A stretch of 18,065 nt of DNA, taken from an uncultured Methylococcaceae bacterium (GTDB lineage: Bacteria > Pseudomonadota > Gammaproteobacteria > Methylococcales > Methylomonadaceae). Position 1 is the first letter of the stretch, and each line of letters begins with the position of its first letter. This document shows positions 9,004-17,395 of this stretch, piece after piece. Below the pieces are notes generated by a model, which had not been told where the DNA came from, did not search any database, and saw only the letters and a program-made list of their open reading frames with translations. A program made the translations under genes and the position numbers. The stretch lies in the NCBI GenBank assembly GCA_903939355.1, contig CAJAHC010000329.1:1-18065 (forward strand), given 5' to 3'.

Positions 9004-10041
9004 TCAAAGAAATGCGTCTTTGTTAACGGCTTTGGTCATGGCTATTTTTGAACTGACCAAACCTTTGTCAACCAGTTCTTTCAGATTCTGATCTAATGTT
9101 TGCATGCCGTCTTTTCGCCCAGTTTGAATTGCAGAATACATTTGAGCAACTTTGGCTTCACGAATCAGGTTTCTGATTGCAGATGTGCCTACCATGATTT
9201 CATGAGCAGCTACGCGCCCGCCACCGACTTTTTTCATGAGTGTTTGTGAAATAACACCTTGTAATGATTCAGACAACATAGATCGAATCATATCCTTTTC
9301 AGCTGCTGGGAAAACATCAATAATACGGTCGATAGTTTTAGCCGCCGAGGTTGTATGTAAAGTTCCGAAGACAAGATGACCCGTTTCCGCGGCAGTTAAG
9401 GCCAAACGTATGGTTTCCAAATCTCGCATTTCTCCTACCATGATAATATCAGGATCTTCACGAAGTGCTGAGCGTAATGCTTCATTAAAACCATGAGTAT
9501 CACGGTGAACTTCGCGTTGATTAATTAATGATTTTTGGCTCTCATGAACAAATTCGATAGGATCTTCGATTGTTAATATGTGTACATAATCATTACAATT
9601 AATGTGATTGATCATCGCCGCTAGCGTTGTTGATTTGCCTGATCCTGTTGGGCCAGTGACTAAAATAAGTCCGCGAGGCTTTCTGGTTAATTCTTCGAAA
9701 AATGGCGGTGCCGCGAGCTCTTCAAGTGACAACACTTTTGAGGGAATAGTTCTGAAAACACCTGCTGCCCCCCGTTCCTGATTAAATGCATTGACACGAA
9801 AGCGGGCAATACTAGGCAAGGCAAAAGAAAAATCGGTTTCCAAAAATTCTTCATAATCTCGACGTTGCTTGTCATTCATTATGTCGTAAATTAAAGCGTG
9901 CACCGTTTTATGATCAAGAGCAGGCAAATTAATTCGCTTAATATCACCATCAACTCGTATCATGGGAGGTAGACCTGCAGATAGATGCAAATCGGAGGCG
10001 TTATTTTTTACTGAGAAGGTTAGCAACTCTGTAATATCCAT
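9004..10041 (-). CDS. pilT: Type IV pilus retraction ATPase PilT
   Basis: 345 residues, essentially the size of characterised PilT (344). It depolymerises the pilus to power twitching motility and DNA uptake. It has Walker A GPTGSGKST (130-138), Asp-box ILTIEDPIEF (155-164), Walker B DIIMVGEMRD (198-207), His box TGHLVFGTLHTT (220-231) and the PilT-specific AIRNLIRE (288-295). A longer frame opens at ATG 10149, but its first 36 residues do not match the family, which begins MDITELL; I therefore place the start at 10041, preceded by AGAGAA. It is divergent from yggS, a conserved neighbourhood in gammaproteobacteria. Confidence 0.95.
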   Translation of the reverse strand: MDITELLTFSVKNNASDLHLSAGLPPMIRVDGDIKRINLPALDHKTVHALIYDIMNDKQRRDYEEFLETDFSFALPSIARFRVNAFNQERGAAGVFRTIPSKVLSLEELAAPPFFEELTRKPRGLILVTGPTGSGKSTTLAAMINHINCNDYVHILTIEDPIEFVHESQKSLINQREVHRDTHGFNEALRSALREDPDIIMVGEMRDLETIRLALTAAETGHLVFGTLHTTSAAKTIDRIIDVFPAAEKDMIRSMLSESLQGVISQTLMKKVGGGRVAAHEIMVGTSAIRNLIREAKVAQMYSAIQTGRKDGMQTLDQNLKELVDKGLVSSKIAMTKAVNKDAFL

Positions 10042-10123
10042 TAGATTCTCTGGTAAAGTAACTAATAAAAACAACTTACTTATTGATACCATAGTGCAAC
10101 TCTTCATTATTTTGAATTGAATG

Positions 10124-10148
10124 TGACAAATTATAAGAATAAATGTCA
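10124..10148. repeat. TGACA-N15-TGTCA inverted repeat in the pilT-yggS gap
   Basis: Arms TGACA (10124-10128) and TGTCA (10144-10148) flank an AT-rich core containing TATAAG (10132-10137), a possible -10 for yggS. The five-base arms could occur by chance. It sits in the 128-bp region between the divergent pilT and yggS starts, which holds nothing else I can recognise. Confidence 0.25.
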
Positions 10149-10169
10149 TTTTAAATATTTCTGATATCT

Positions 10170-10841
10170 ATGATAAAGACCAAATTGGAGTGCTTGCTTG
10201 CTCAAATAAGGCAGGCTGAAATAGCTTATGAGCGTATACCGGGATCGGTTTTATTATTAGCGGTGAGCAAAACCAAGACAGCTATGGAGATTGCTCAAGC
10301 TTATAGTGCTGGTCAGCGACATTTTGGTGAAAATTATTGTCAGGAGGCGTTGAAAAAACAATATGAATTAGGTGCATATGATATTACGTGGCACTTTATT
10401 GGACCAATTCAATCAAACAAAACCAAATTAATTGCCAAGCATTTTTCTTGGGTTCACAGTGTAGATAGCTTAAAAATTGCCAGGCGTCTCAGTGAGCAAC
10501 GTCCAGATTCATTGCCACCATTGAATGTTTGCATACAAGTTAATATTAGTGGTGAACATAGTAAATCTGGTGTTAATCTTCACGAATTATCGCAACTTTG
10601 CGAAGATGTGACAGCATTGCCTAATATAAAACTGCGTGGAGTGATGGGGGTTCCAATGCCTGAAGACGATTTTGAATGCCAGCGAAAACCTTTTAGAACT
10701 CTTTTTCAAGCGGTTATAAAGTTGAGTAATTATGATTTGGATACCTTTTCATTTGGCATGAGTGGAGATTTAAACGCAGCGATTGCCGAAGGTTCCACTA
10801 TGGTAAGAATTGGTACCGCATTATTTGGTAATCGAGGATAG
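10170..10841 (+). CDS. yggS: PLP homeostasis protein, YggS/PROSC family
   Basis: 223 residues. It is a non-enzymatic pyridoxal-5'-phosphate-binding protein with an alanine-racemase-like barrel that maintains vitamin B6 and amino acid balance. The PLP lysine is K34 in LLAVSKTK. Further signatures are FGENYCQEA, WHFIGPIQSNK, VNISGEHSKSG, LRGVMGVP, FGMSGDLNAAI and VRIGTALFG. The start has no obvious Shine-Dalgarno. The pilT-yggS divergence is conserved in Pseudomonas-type genomes, where proC often follows; here a small membrane-protein frame follows instead. Confidence 0.95.
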   Translation: MIKTKLECLLAQIRQAEIAYERIPGSVLLLAVSKTKTAMEIAQAYSAGQRHFGENYCQEALKKQYELGAYDITWHFIGPIQSNKTKLIAKHFSWVHSVDSLKIARRLSEQRPDSLPPLNVCIQVNISGEHSKSGVNLHELSQLCEDVTALPNIKLRGVMGVPMPEDDFECQRKPFRTLFQAVIKLSNYDLDTFSFGMSGDLNAAIAEGSTMVRIGTALFGNRG

Positions 10842-10847
10842 TATATT

Positions 10848-11009
10848 TTGCGTATTGTTTGTGTACTCGGTCTTATAGTTGTTTCAATTATTGAGATTGG
10901 TCCTGTGCCAATTACCCCGATACTTTTAATTTGGGTTGTCATTTTCAGGCCGACTTGGTTTTACCAATTTGTACTTAAGGTTTACGGAAAAAAAGACAGA
11001 CAAAGTTAA
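10848..11009 (+). CDS. Small hydrophobic (membrane) protein, TTG start
   Basis: A 53-codon frame opens at TTG 10848 and ends at TAA 11007-11009. GAGG at 10834-10837, inside the last codons of yggS, lies 10 nt upstream, a good ribosome-binding distance. The product is one long hydrophobic stretch (residues 3-33, interrupted by EIGPVPITP), then RPTWFYQFVLKVYGKKDRQS, a basic amphipathic tail. This is what one expects of a one- or two-helix inner-membrane protein with a cytoplasmic C-terminus. It follows yggS by 6 bp and is probably co-transcribed. I do not recognise a named family and assign no function. An opposite-strand frame (10730-10942) covers part of it but has no features of a real gene. 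Confidence 0.6.
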   Translation: MRIVCVLGLIVVSIIEIGPVPITPILLIWVVIFRPTWFYQFVLKVYGKKDRQS

Positions 11010-11139
11010 TGATAGTAATGAAATTGGCGAGTGGGTTCAGCCCCAGCTTTATTATGGGCGATCCATTCTAGTGCGTTTCTTGTTAGTGTAGTCAGTTTTA
11101 GTTAGCCATTGTGGAAGTAAGTAAGCAATCTGTAGCGAT

Positions 11140-11148
11140 TGGTATATA
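11140..11148 (+). promoter_or_regulatory. Candidate extended -10 promoter for ntrBC
   Basis: TGGTATATA fits the extended -10 pattern TGn-TATAAT with one mismatch, 35 bp upstream of the chosen ntrB ATG, in the 174-bp gap after the small membrane ORF. No clear -35 is visible. The position would make TTG 11139 untranslatable and supports the ATG at 11184. Confidence 0.3.
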
Positions 11149-11183
11149 AATTGCCTGTAAATAATCAAAGTTTAATCCTAACA

Positions 11184-12248
11184 ATGATTGATAAAACTAT
11201 GTATAAACGGATATTAGATAATCTTAATACTGCAATTTTGTTATTTGATAGTGAGTTAATGCTTACTTATATTAATCCGACAGGAGAAATTTTGTTGGCT
11301 GATAGTTCGCATCACTTGGTAGGGCAAAGTGCAGATGAATTATTTAAGTATTCTGACCCTTCTTTGCTTATTAATGTAAAACAATCTTTGTCAATGGCAG
11401 AGCCGTTGGTTGATAGAGCACTAACACTAAATCGTATCAGTCATAATGTGACTACCAATTTTAGCGCGACCCCTTTGTTGGTTAACGAGCAGGTTAGTGA
11501 AATATTGATTGAGTTTCAGCAGATAGATAATCACTTGCGTATATCGAAAGAGGAGCAGTTATTAACGCAACAGAATACTGCTCGTTTATTGGTAAGGGGG
11601 TTGGCACATGAAATTAAAAATCCGTTGGGTGGATTGCGCGGTGCTGCGCAATTATTAGATATGGAGTTAAACGATCCGGAGCTTAAAGAATATACTCAAA
11701 TCATCATCGATGAATCAGATCGCCTACAAGCCTTAATGGATAGAATGCTGGGGCCTAATAAATTACCCAATAAAAATACACTTAATATTCATGAGGTTTT
11801 AGAAAGGGTAAGGCAATTGGTTCAGGTTGAATCTCCAGGTGGACTTATTATCGAAAATGATTATGATCCTAGTATTCCTGATATTTATGCAGATAAAGAT
11901 CAACTTATTCAAGCTATTTTAAATATTGCTAGAAATGCTTTGCAGGCAATGGAAGGAAAAGGTCGTATTATTTTTAAAACACGGATTTATCGGCATATGA
12001 ATGTAGGGCACAAACACTACAAATTAGCGGTTAAGTGTGACATTATTGATAATGGGCCCGGTATAGATCCCAATATGATGAGTCAAATATTTTACCCCAT
12101 GATCACAGGGAGGGCAGAGGGTACCGGTTTGGGTTTATCAATTGCACAGGCATTGATAACTCAAAATAATGGCATGATTGAGTGTAATAGCGAAGCGGGA
12201 AATACGGTTTTTTCAGTGTTATTACCTATGGGGACAGACAATGACTAG
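11184..12248 (+). CDS. ntrB: Nitrogen regulation sensor histidine kinase NtrB (GlnL)
   Basis: 354 residues, a cytoplasmic kinase without membrane helices. An N-terminal PAS domain covers about residues 5-115 (ILDNLNTAILLFDSELMLTYINP). The H box is GLAHEIKNPLGGLRGAAQLL with phospho-acceptor His142, followed by N box NIARNALQAM, G1 DNGPGIDP and G2 GTGLGLSIAQ. NtrB phosphorylates or, with P-II, dephosphorylates NtrC according to nitrogen status. ATG 11184 is chosen because conserved sequence starts within a few residues of it (MYKRILDNLNTA); ATG 11199 is a credible alternative, and TTG 11139 is not. It overlaps ntrC by 8 bp. Confidence 0.94.
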   Translation: MIDKTMYKRILDNLNTAILLFDSELMLTYINPTGEILLADSSHHLVGQSADELFKYSDPSLLINVKQSLSMAEPLVDRALTLNRISHNVTTNFSATPLLVNEQVSEILIEFQQIDNHLRISKEEQLLTQQNTARLLVRGLAHEIKNPLGGLRGAAQLLDMELNDPELKEYTQIIIDESDRLQALMDRMLGPNKLPNKNTLNIHEVLERVRQLVQVESPGGLIIENDYDPSIPDIYADKDQLIQAILNIARNALQAMEGKGRIIFKTRIYRHMNVGHKHYKLAVKCDIIDNGPGIDPNMMSQIFYPMITGRAEGTGLGLSIAQALITQNNGMIECNSEAGNTVFSVLLPMGTDND

Positions 12249-13656
12249 GTCTGATAGGGTTTGGATAGTTGATGATGATAAATCGATACGTTGGGTGGTT
12301 GAAAAAGCGTTGCAAAAAGCGGGAATAATTACGCGTAGTTTTGCTGCTGGAAAGGATTTATTAACGGCTTTACAGAACGATTTACCTGACGCATTGATAA
12401 CTGATATTCGTATGCCTGGTATGGATGGATTGGAGTTATTAGACAAGATTCAGGTGAGCAATCCAAATTTACCAGTTATAGTGATGACCGCTCATTCTGA
12501 CTTGGAAAGTGCGGTGTCGGCATTTCATGGCGGTGCCTTTGAATATTTACCCAAGCCCTTTGATATTAAAGAAGTAGTAAATCTCGCGCAACGTGCTTGT
12601 ATTCATGGTCGACAACAAGAGGATACCTCGCTTGCTGTTTTGGCAAATAGTGAGCCTACGCCAGAAATTATAGGTGAAGCACCCGCAATGCAAGAGGTTT
12701 TTAGGGCAATAGGGCGCCTCGCTCGTTCCCATATTACTGTTCTTATTAATGGTGAGTCCGGTACCGGTAAGGAATTGGTTGCTAAGGCATTGCATCGTCA
12801 TAGTCCCAGAAGAAACAGTCCTTTCATAGCATTAAATATGGCTGCTATTCCCAAAGATTTGATGGAGTCTGAGTTATTTGGACATGAGAAAGGGGCGTTT
12901 ACCGGCGCTCAATTAAGGCGAGCTGGCCGTTTTGAACAAGCTAATGGCGGCACCCTATTTCTTGATGAGATAGGCGATATGCCAGCAGAATTACAAACAC
13001 GTTTATTAAGAGTTTTGGCAGATGGTGAGTTTTATCCAGTCGGAGCACATCTTGCTATTAAAGTGGATGTACGTATTATTGCTGCTACACACCAAAATCT
13101 TGAAATATTAGTTGATCAAGGTCGTTTTCGAGAGGATTTGTTTCATCGTTTAAATGTTATCCGTATCCATATTCCCGCCCTCCACGAACGCAAAGAAGAT
13201 ATTCCTTTGTTATTGCATCATTTTTTGCAGCAGGCGGCTACTGAATTAAGTGTAGAAAGTAAAATTTTAAGTGCGGAAGCTGAGGCTTACTTGAGTCAGT
13301 TAGATTGGCCGGGAAACGTAAGGCAGTTAGAAAATAGTTGCCGATGGTTAACGGTGATGGCGTCAAGTCGAGAAATTCAGTTGCATGATTTACCTCCTGA
13401 GCTGTTAAATTGTACAACGACAAAAGAGCTTTCAGGATCTGACGATTGGCAATCTTTGCTTAGAAATTTTATAGATCATCAATTACAGGCAAAAGAAGAG
13501 TCAATTGCAAAACAAGTGATCCCTAATGTTGAAGCTATTTTGATTAAAGCCGCTTTGAATTTCACTCACGGCAGGCGCCATGAGGCAGCAATTTTATTAG
13601 GCTATGGTCGAAATACCCTGACTCGTAAAATAATGGAATTGGGTATTAAAGAGTAA
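12241..13656 (+). CDS. ntrC: Nitrogen regulation response regulator NtrC (GlnG), sigma-54 activator
   Basis: 471 residues with all three domains. The receiver (about 1-120) has the acidic pocket DDD (11-13), phospho-acceptor D55 in ITDIRMPG and K105 in LPKPFD. The AAA+ domain has Walker A GESGTGKE (171-178), the sigma-54-contacting GAFTGA loop (218-223), [11 protein letters not shown] and the arginine region [12 protein letters not shown]. The C-terminal Fis-type helix-turn-helix is [18 protein letters not shown]. Phosphorylated NtrC binds enhancers and drives sigma-54 RNA polymerase at nitrogen-stress promoters, very probably including the one before glnK. Its ATG lies inside the end of ntrB, so the two are translationally coupled. 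Confidence 0.96.
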   Translation: MTRSDRVWIVDDDKSIRWVVEKALQKAGIITRSFAAGKDLLTALQNDLPDALITDIRMPGMDGLELLDKIQVSNPNLPVIVMTAHSDLESAVSAFHGGAFEYLPKPFDIKEVVNLAQRACIHGRQQEDTSLAVLANSEPTPEIIGEAPAMQEVFRAIGRLARSHITVLINGESGTGKELVAKALHRHSPRRNSPFIALNMAAIPKDLMESELFGHEKGAFTGAQLRRAGRFEQANGGTLFLDEIGDMPAELQTRLLRVLADGEFYPVGAHLAIKVDVRIIAATHQNLEILVDQGRFREDLFHRLNVIRIHIPALHERKEDIPLLLHHFLQQAATELSVESKILSAEAEAYLSQLDWPGNVRQLENSCRWLTVMASSREIQLHDLPPELLNCTTTKELSGSDDWQSLLRNFIDHQLQAKEESIAKQVIPNVEAILIKAALNFTHGRRHEAAILLGYGRNTLTRKIMELGIKE

Positions 13657-13779
13657 TTTGGGATCCAATTAATTTTAATATCAGACAGATAGTCATTTTC
13701 TAATAGTGGCTCATGTCATATTTTATGGCCTGTATTTGGGCGGACAAAACCTGCGCTATTAGGTTATAAAAATCCCTTC

Positions 13780-13799
13780 TGCTGTAGACATTAACAGCA
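13780..13799. repeat. TGCTGT-N8-ACAGCA inverted repeat
   Basis: Six-base perfect arms, TGCTGT (13780-13785) and ACAGCA (13794-13799), with an 8-nt spacer lie about 125 bp after ntrC. There is no T-tract, so it is not a standard terminator. It might be an operator or an RNA hairpin. Confidence 0.4.
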
Positions 13800-13818
13800 C
13801 AATGATGCTGAGTAACAA

Positions 13819-13834
13819 TTACATATCCATGTAA
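13819..13834. repeat. TTACAT-ATCC-ATGTAA palindrome
   Basis: Perfect six-base arms around a four-base centre. It is overlapped by two direct copies of GTAACAAT starting at 13812 and 13831. It resembles a dimeric-regulator site but matches no consensus I can name. Confidence 0.4.
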
Positions 13835-13849
13835 CAATCCTATCTTATT

Positions 13850-13866
13850 TGCACCACAATAACTCA
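13850..13866. promoter_or_regulatory. Candidate NtrC binding site 1
   Basis: TGCACCA-CAA-TAACTCA. The left half is a perfect match to the NtrC consensus TGCACCA-N3-TGGTGCA and the right half matches at 3 of 7. Its centre is about 29 bp, near three helical turns, from site 2, a spacing like that of paired enhancer sites. Confidence 0.45.
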
Positions 13867-13878
13867 CAAAAAAAATAT

Positions 13879-13895
13879 TGAGCGATTTTGGTGCG
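13879..13895. promoter_or_regulatory. Candidate NtrC binding site 2
   Basis: TGAGCGA-TTT-TGGTGCG. The right half matches the NtrC consensus at 6 of 7 and the left half at 4 of 7. It lies about 200 bp upstream of the predicted sigma-54 start site of glnK, a workable enhancer distance. Confidence 0.45.
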
Positions 13896-13992
13896 CTTCT
13901 TAAAAATCTTTAACTTAATAAATAGCCCTTTCATAACCCACGCTAAAAAATTTTTTGTATTTATTTAGCAATAGAATGCGCGAAGCTAGATA

Positions 13993-14008
13993 TTGATAAC
14001 CTTATCAA
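13993..14008. repeat. TTGATAA-CC-TTATCAA palindrome between enhancer and promoter
   Basis: Perfect seven-base arms with a CC centre. TATCAA appears on both strands, the core of the IHF pattern WATCAANNNNTTR, but the TTR element is not matched well. It lies 54 bp upstream of the -24 box, where a DNA-bending or regulatory protein could act. Confidence 0.4.
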
Positions 14009-14060
14009 AGACTATCTTTGCGTTATGGCGAGTCAATTAGATTAAATTATAAAGCATACT

Positions 14061-14077
14061 TGGCACAATCCATGCTT
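14061..14077 (+). promoter_or_regulatory. Sigma-54 (-24/-12) promoter of glnK-amtB
   Basis: TTGGCACAATCCATGCTT spans 14060-14077. GG (14062-14063) and GC (14074-14075) are separated by exactly 10 bp, as sigma-54 requires, and TGGCAC is perfect; the -12 element is ATGCT instead of TTGCT. The expected start is near 14087, giving a 5' leader of about 31 nt. Confidence 0.85.
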
Positions 14078-14106
14078 TGAGTATTATTGAGTCGTAATTT
14101 TAAAAT

Positions 14107-14456
<350 letters not shown>

Positions 14457-14472
14457 TCTTTAAGGGGGAAGT

Positions 14473-15861
14473 ATGAAGTATTTATTGAAAAGTTTTATCT
14501 TGTTTGTTTCGCTCAGTTTTTCTGGGTTTGCATTTGCAGAAGCAGTTATACCTTCGGTTAATAAAGGTGATACCGCTTGGATGATTGTAGCAACAGTATT
14601 AGTTATTCTTATGGTTGTTCCGGGACTGGCATTATTTTATGGAGGTATGGTAAGGGCAAAAAATATGCTTTCAGTCTTGATGCAAGTCTTTGTGATTTTT
14701 TCAATGATGGCAATACTATGGTCAATTTATGGCTATAGTGTTGCTTTTACAGAGGGAAGTCCTTTTATTGGTGGTTTTAGTAAGCTGTTTTTATTTGGTA
14801 TTACACCTGATTCAATGGCTGCTACTTTTAGTAAAGGTGTATATATACCAGAATATATTTACGTGGCATTCCAGCTAACCTTTGCTGCTATAACGCCTGC
14901 CTTAATCATTGGAGCATTTGCTGAACGAGTAAAATTTTCAGCAATATTAATTTTCATGTTTATTTGGTTTACGTTTGCGTATCTTCCAATGGCACACATG
15001 GTTTGGTATTGGGCTGGTCCTGATGCTTATACTGATGCAGCGGCTGGAAGTGCTGCGGGTGCGACAGCTGGCTTTTTGTTTCAAAAAGGTGCTTTAGATT
15101 TTGCAGGCGGCACGGTTGTTCATATCAATGCGGGTATTGCTGGCTTGATAGGCTGCTTGATCGTCGGAAAACGTATTGGTTATAAGAAAGAGTCACTTGC
15201 TCCTCACAGTGTCACCATGACAATGATTGGTGCATCTTTATTATGGGTAGGTTGGTTCGGTTTTAATGTAGGCTCAAATCTTGAAGCCAATGGTCTATCA
15301 GGCTTGGTATTTATTAATACCTTGCTTGCTAGTGCGGCTGCTACACTGGCTTGGAGTGGGGCAGAATGGATTATTCGAGGCAAACCCAGTATGTTGGGTG
15401 GTGCATCGGGTGCTATCGCAGGATTGGTAGCAATTACCCCTGCTTGTGGCTGGGCAGGTCCAATGGGGTCTATCGTATTGGGATTGGTCGCGGGGATTGC
15501 TTGTTTTGTTGCCGTTACCAGTTTGAAAAGTCTGTTGGGTTATGATGATTCATTGGATGCATTTGGTGTGCATGGCGTTGGTGGAATTATTGGTGCTTTG
15601 GGAACTGCTGTAGTTGCAAGTCCAGCCTTAGGAGGTACAGGTGTTTGGGATTATGTTACCAACAGTGTAGCTGAGTACAGCATGTCTACCCAATTTATTA
15701 GTCAAGCCTGGGGTGTCGGGGTCTGTATAATTTGGTCTGGTATAGTTTCTTATATAGCTTTCAAGCTAATTGATATTGTAATTGGTTTGCGTGTTAGTGA
15801 AGAGTCAGAGCGTGAAGGACTTGATATTTCAGAACATGGTGAGACGGCGTATCACATGTAA
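14473..15861 (+). CDS. amtB: Ammonium transporter AmtB
   Basis: 462 residues. A signal peptide at 1-22 (hydrophobic core LLKSFILFVSLSFSGF, cleavage likely after AFA) precedes the mature N-terminus, followed by about 11 membrane helices. Family signatures include PGLALFYGGMVRAKN, the first pore histidine in GGTVVHINAG and the second in FGVHGVGGIIGALG. The trimer conducts ammonium or ammonia inward when nitrogen is scarce and is plugged by the GlnK T-loop. A strong AAGGGGGAAG ribosome-binding site precedes it. It is co-transcribed with glnK and closed by the terminator at 15883-15912. Confidence 0.97.
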   Translation: MKYLLKSFILFVSLSFSGFAFAEAVIPSVNKGDTAWMIVATVLVILMVVPGLALFYGGMVRAKNMLSVLMQVFVIFSMMAILWSIYGYSVAFTEGSPFIGGFSKLFLFGITPDSMAATFSKGVYIPEYIYVAFQLTFAAITPALIIGAFAERVKFSAILIFMFIWFTFAYLPMAHMVWYWAGPDAYTDAAAGSAAGATAGFLFQKGALDFAGGTVVHINAGIAGLIGCLIVGKRIGYKKESLAPHSVTMTMIGASLLWVGWFGFNVGSNLEANGLSGLVFINTLLASAAATLAWSGAEWIIRGKPSMLGGASGAIAGLVAITPACGWAGPMGSIVLGLVAGIACFVAVTSLKSLLGYDDSLDAFGVHGVGGIIGALGTAVVASPALGGTGVWDYVTNSVAEYSMSTQFISQAWGVGVCIIWSGIVSYIAFKLIDIVIGLRVSEESEREGLDISEHGETAYHM

Positions 15862-15882
15862 GTTTAACGCTTAAAGTTAATT

Positions 15883-15912
15883 AAAACGGGAGCTTTAAGC
15901 TCCCGTTTTTTT
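15883..15912 (+). terminator. Rho-independent terminator of glnK-amtB
   Basis: Perfect 11-bp stem AAAACGGGAGC / GCTCCCGTTTT (15883-15893 and 15899-15909) with a five-base loop TTTAA, and a run of seven T at 15906-15912. On the opposite strand the hairpin is followed by TTTT, so it may also stop transcripts from the converging gatB. Confidence 0.95.
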
Positions 15913-15951
15913 ACGACATATTATATCGCTAATGAAATACAGAATGATTTC

Positions 15952-17388
15952 TTAGTGGTGTAGTTTGGCTTTTAACATTTTATTAACTTCTGCCGGGTTA
16001 GCTTTGCCCTGCATCTCTTTCATCACTTGTCCGACAAAGAAGGCGAATACTTTATCTTTTCCGCTACGGTATTGTTCAACTTGATCGGCATTTTCGGCAA
16101 TTATTTTATCTATAATGGTTTCAATTGTACCTGTGTCGGTGATTTGTATTAAGCCTTTTTCGGCAATAATGTCATCTGCTGTTGAGTTCGATTGCCAAAG
16201 GGCTTCAAAAACTTGTTTGGCGATTTTTCCAGAAATAGTGTTGTCTCTGATACGAGCCAATAATCCCGCCAAACGTTTGTCACTGACTGGTGAGTCGGTA
16301 ATTTCCAAGCCTGCTTTATTGAGTGCTGCAGAAAGATCGCCGGTTATCCAGTTTGCACAAAGTTTAGCTTCGCACCCCGATAGTTTAACTACGGTTTCAA
16401 AGTAATCAGCCAATTGGCGAGAGCTGGAAAGAATGGTCGCATTTTCATCATCCAGATTATAAGCTATTTTGAAGCGTTGTTTCTTAGCATCTGGTAATTC
16501 TGGCAATGCCGCTTTTATCTGTGCTTTAAAGTTTTCATCAATGCTAACGGGCAATAAGTCTGGGTCGGGAAAATAGCGATAATCATTGGCTTCTTCTTTA
16601 CTGCGCATGGAGCGTGTTTCATCTTTTACTGAATCATAAAGGCGGGTTTCTTGAATGATTTTACCGCCATTTTCTAATAGTTCAATTTGTCGTTCTACTT
16701 CATGGTTGATAGCTTTTTCTACAAATTTAAACGAGTTGATATTTTTAATTTCTGCGCGTGTACCAAATTCTGTTTGGCCTTTTGGTCGCACTGAAACGTT
16801 TGCATCGCAACGAAATGAACCTTCTTGCATATTGCCATCGCAAACACCTAAATAGCGAACTAATTCATGGATTTTTCGCATGTAAGCAACTGCTTCTTTG
16901 GCAGATCGCATATCCGGCTCAGAGACTATTTCCAATAGCGGAGTGCCTGCACGGTTTAGGTCAATACCGGTTAATCCGTGAAAATTTTCATGTACAGATT
17001 TGCCTGCATCTTCTTCCAGATGTGCGCGAGTAATACCAATGCGTTTAGTCATGCCATCAACGTCAATATCTAAATGGCCTATACCTACAATGGGAAGTTC
17101 CATTTGGCTAATTTGATAACCTTTAGGCAAGTCGGGATAAAAATAATTTTTTCTGGCAAATACTGAATAAGGAGCAATGTAGGCTTCAATTGCCATTCCA
17201 AAAGTCACCGCCATGTGCACAGCTTTTTCATTTAAAACAGGTAAGACCCCTGGCAGTCCTAAATCAACCGCACAAGCTTGAGTATTAGGGTCAGCCCCAT
17301 AGGCGGTAGGGGATCCTGAAAAAATTTTTGATTGGGTGGCCAGTTGAGCGTGAATCTCTAGGCCGATAACAGTTTCCCATTCCATCAT
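15952..17388 (-). CDS. gatB: Asp/Glu-tRNA amidotransferase subunit B
   Basis: 478 residues. GatB is the kinase and tRNA-binding subunit of GatCAB, which converts misacylated Glu-tRNA(Gln) and/or Asp-tRNA(Asn) to Gln-tRNA or Asn-tRNA. Signatures are [55 protein letters not shown] and [13 protein letters not shown]. The C-terminal tRNA-contacting YqeY-like tail is complete ([16 protein letters not shown]). Two adjacent ATGs (17388 and 17385) follow AAGGA; the second has slightly better spacing, and the choice changes the protein by one residue. A longer frame from 17457 would run into gatA and is rejected. It lies 7 bp after gatA. Confidence 0.96.
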   Translation of the reverse strand: MMEWETVIGLEIHAQLATQSKIFSGSPTAYGADPNTQACAVDLGLPGVLPVLNEKAVHMAVTFGMAIEAYIAPYSVFARKNYFYPDLPKGYQISQMELPIVGIGHLDIDVDGMTKRIGITRAHLEEDAGKSVHENFHGLTGIDLNRAGTPLLEIVSEPDMRSAKEAVAYMRKIHELVRYLGVCDGNMQEGSFRCDANVSVRPKGQTEFGTRAEIKNINSFKFVEKAINHEVERQIELLENGGKIIQETRLYDSVKDETRSMRSKEEANDYRYFPDPDLLPVSIDENFKAQIKAALPELPDAKKQRFKIAYNLDDENATILSSSRQLADYFETVVKLSGCEAKLCANWITGDLSAALNKAGLEITDSPVSDKRLAGLLARIRDNTISGKIAKQVFEALWQSNSTADDIIAEKGLIQITDTGTIETIIDKIIAENADQVEQYRSGKDKVFAFFVGQVMKEMQGKANPAEVNKMLKAKLHH

Positions 17389-17395
17389 TTTATCC

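Noticed and set aside
10042..10149. Longer PilT beginning at ATG 10149.
   Set aside because: The first 36 residues do not match PilT; MDITELL at 10041 gives the family's usual length and has a ribosome-binding site.
11009..11071. 20-codon frame beginning at TAATG after the small membrane ORF.
   Set aside because: Too short, with no independent ribosome-binding site or recognisable feature; the overlap with the stop is probably chance.
11139..11183. TTG start for ntrB adding 15 residues.
   Set aside because: It overlaps the candidate -10 box, is not conserved in style, and lies upstream of the typical NtrB N-terminus.
13657..13780. Terminator for ntrC.
   Set aside because: No stem of useful strength followed by a T-run is visible; termination may be Rho-dependent.
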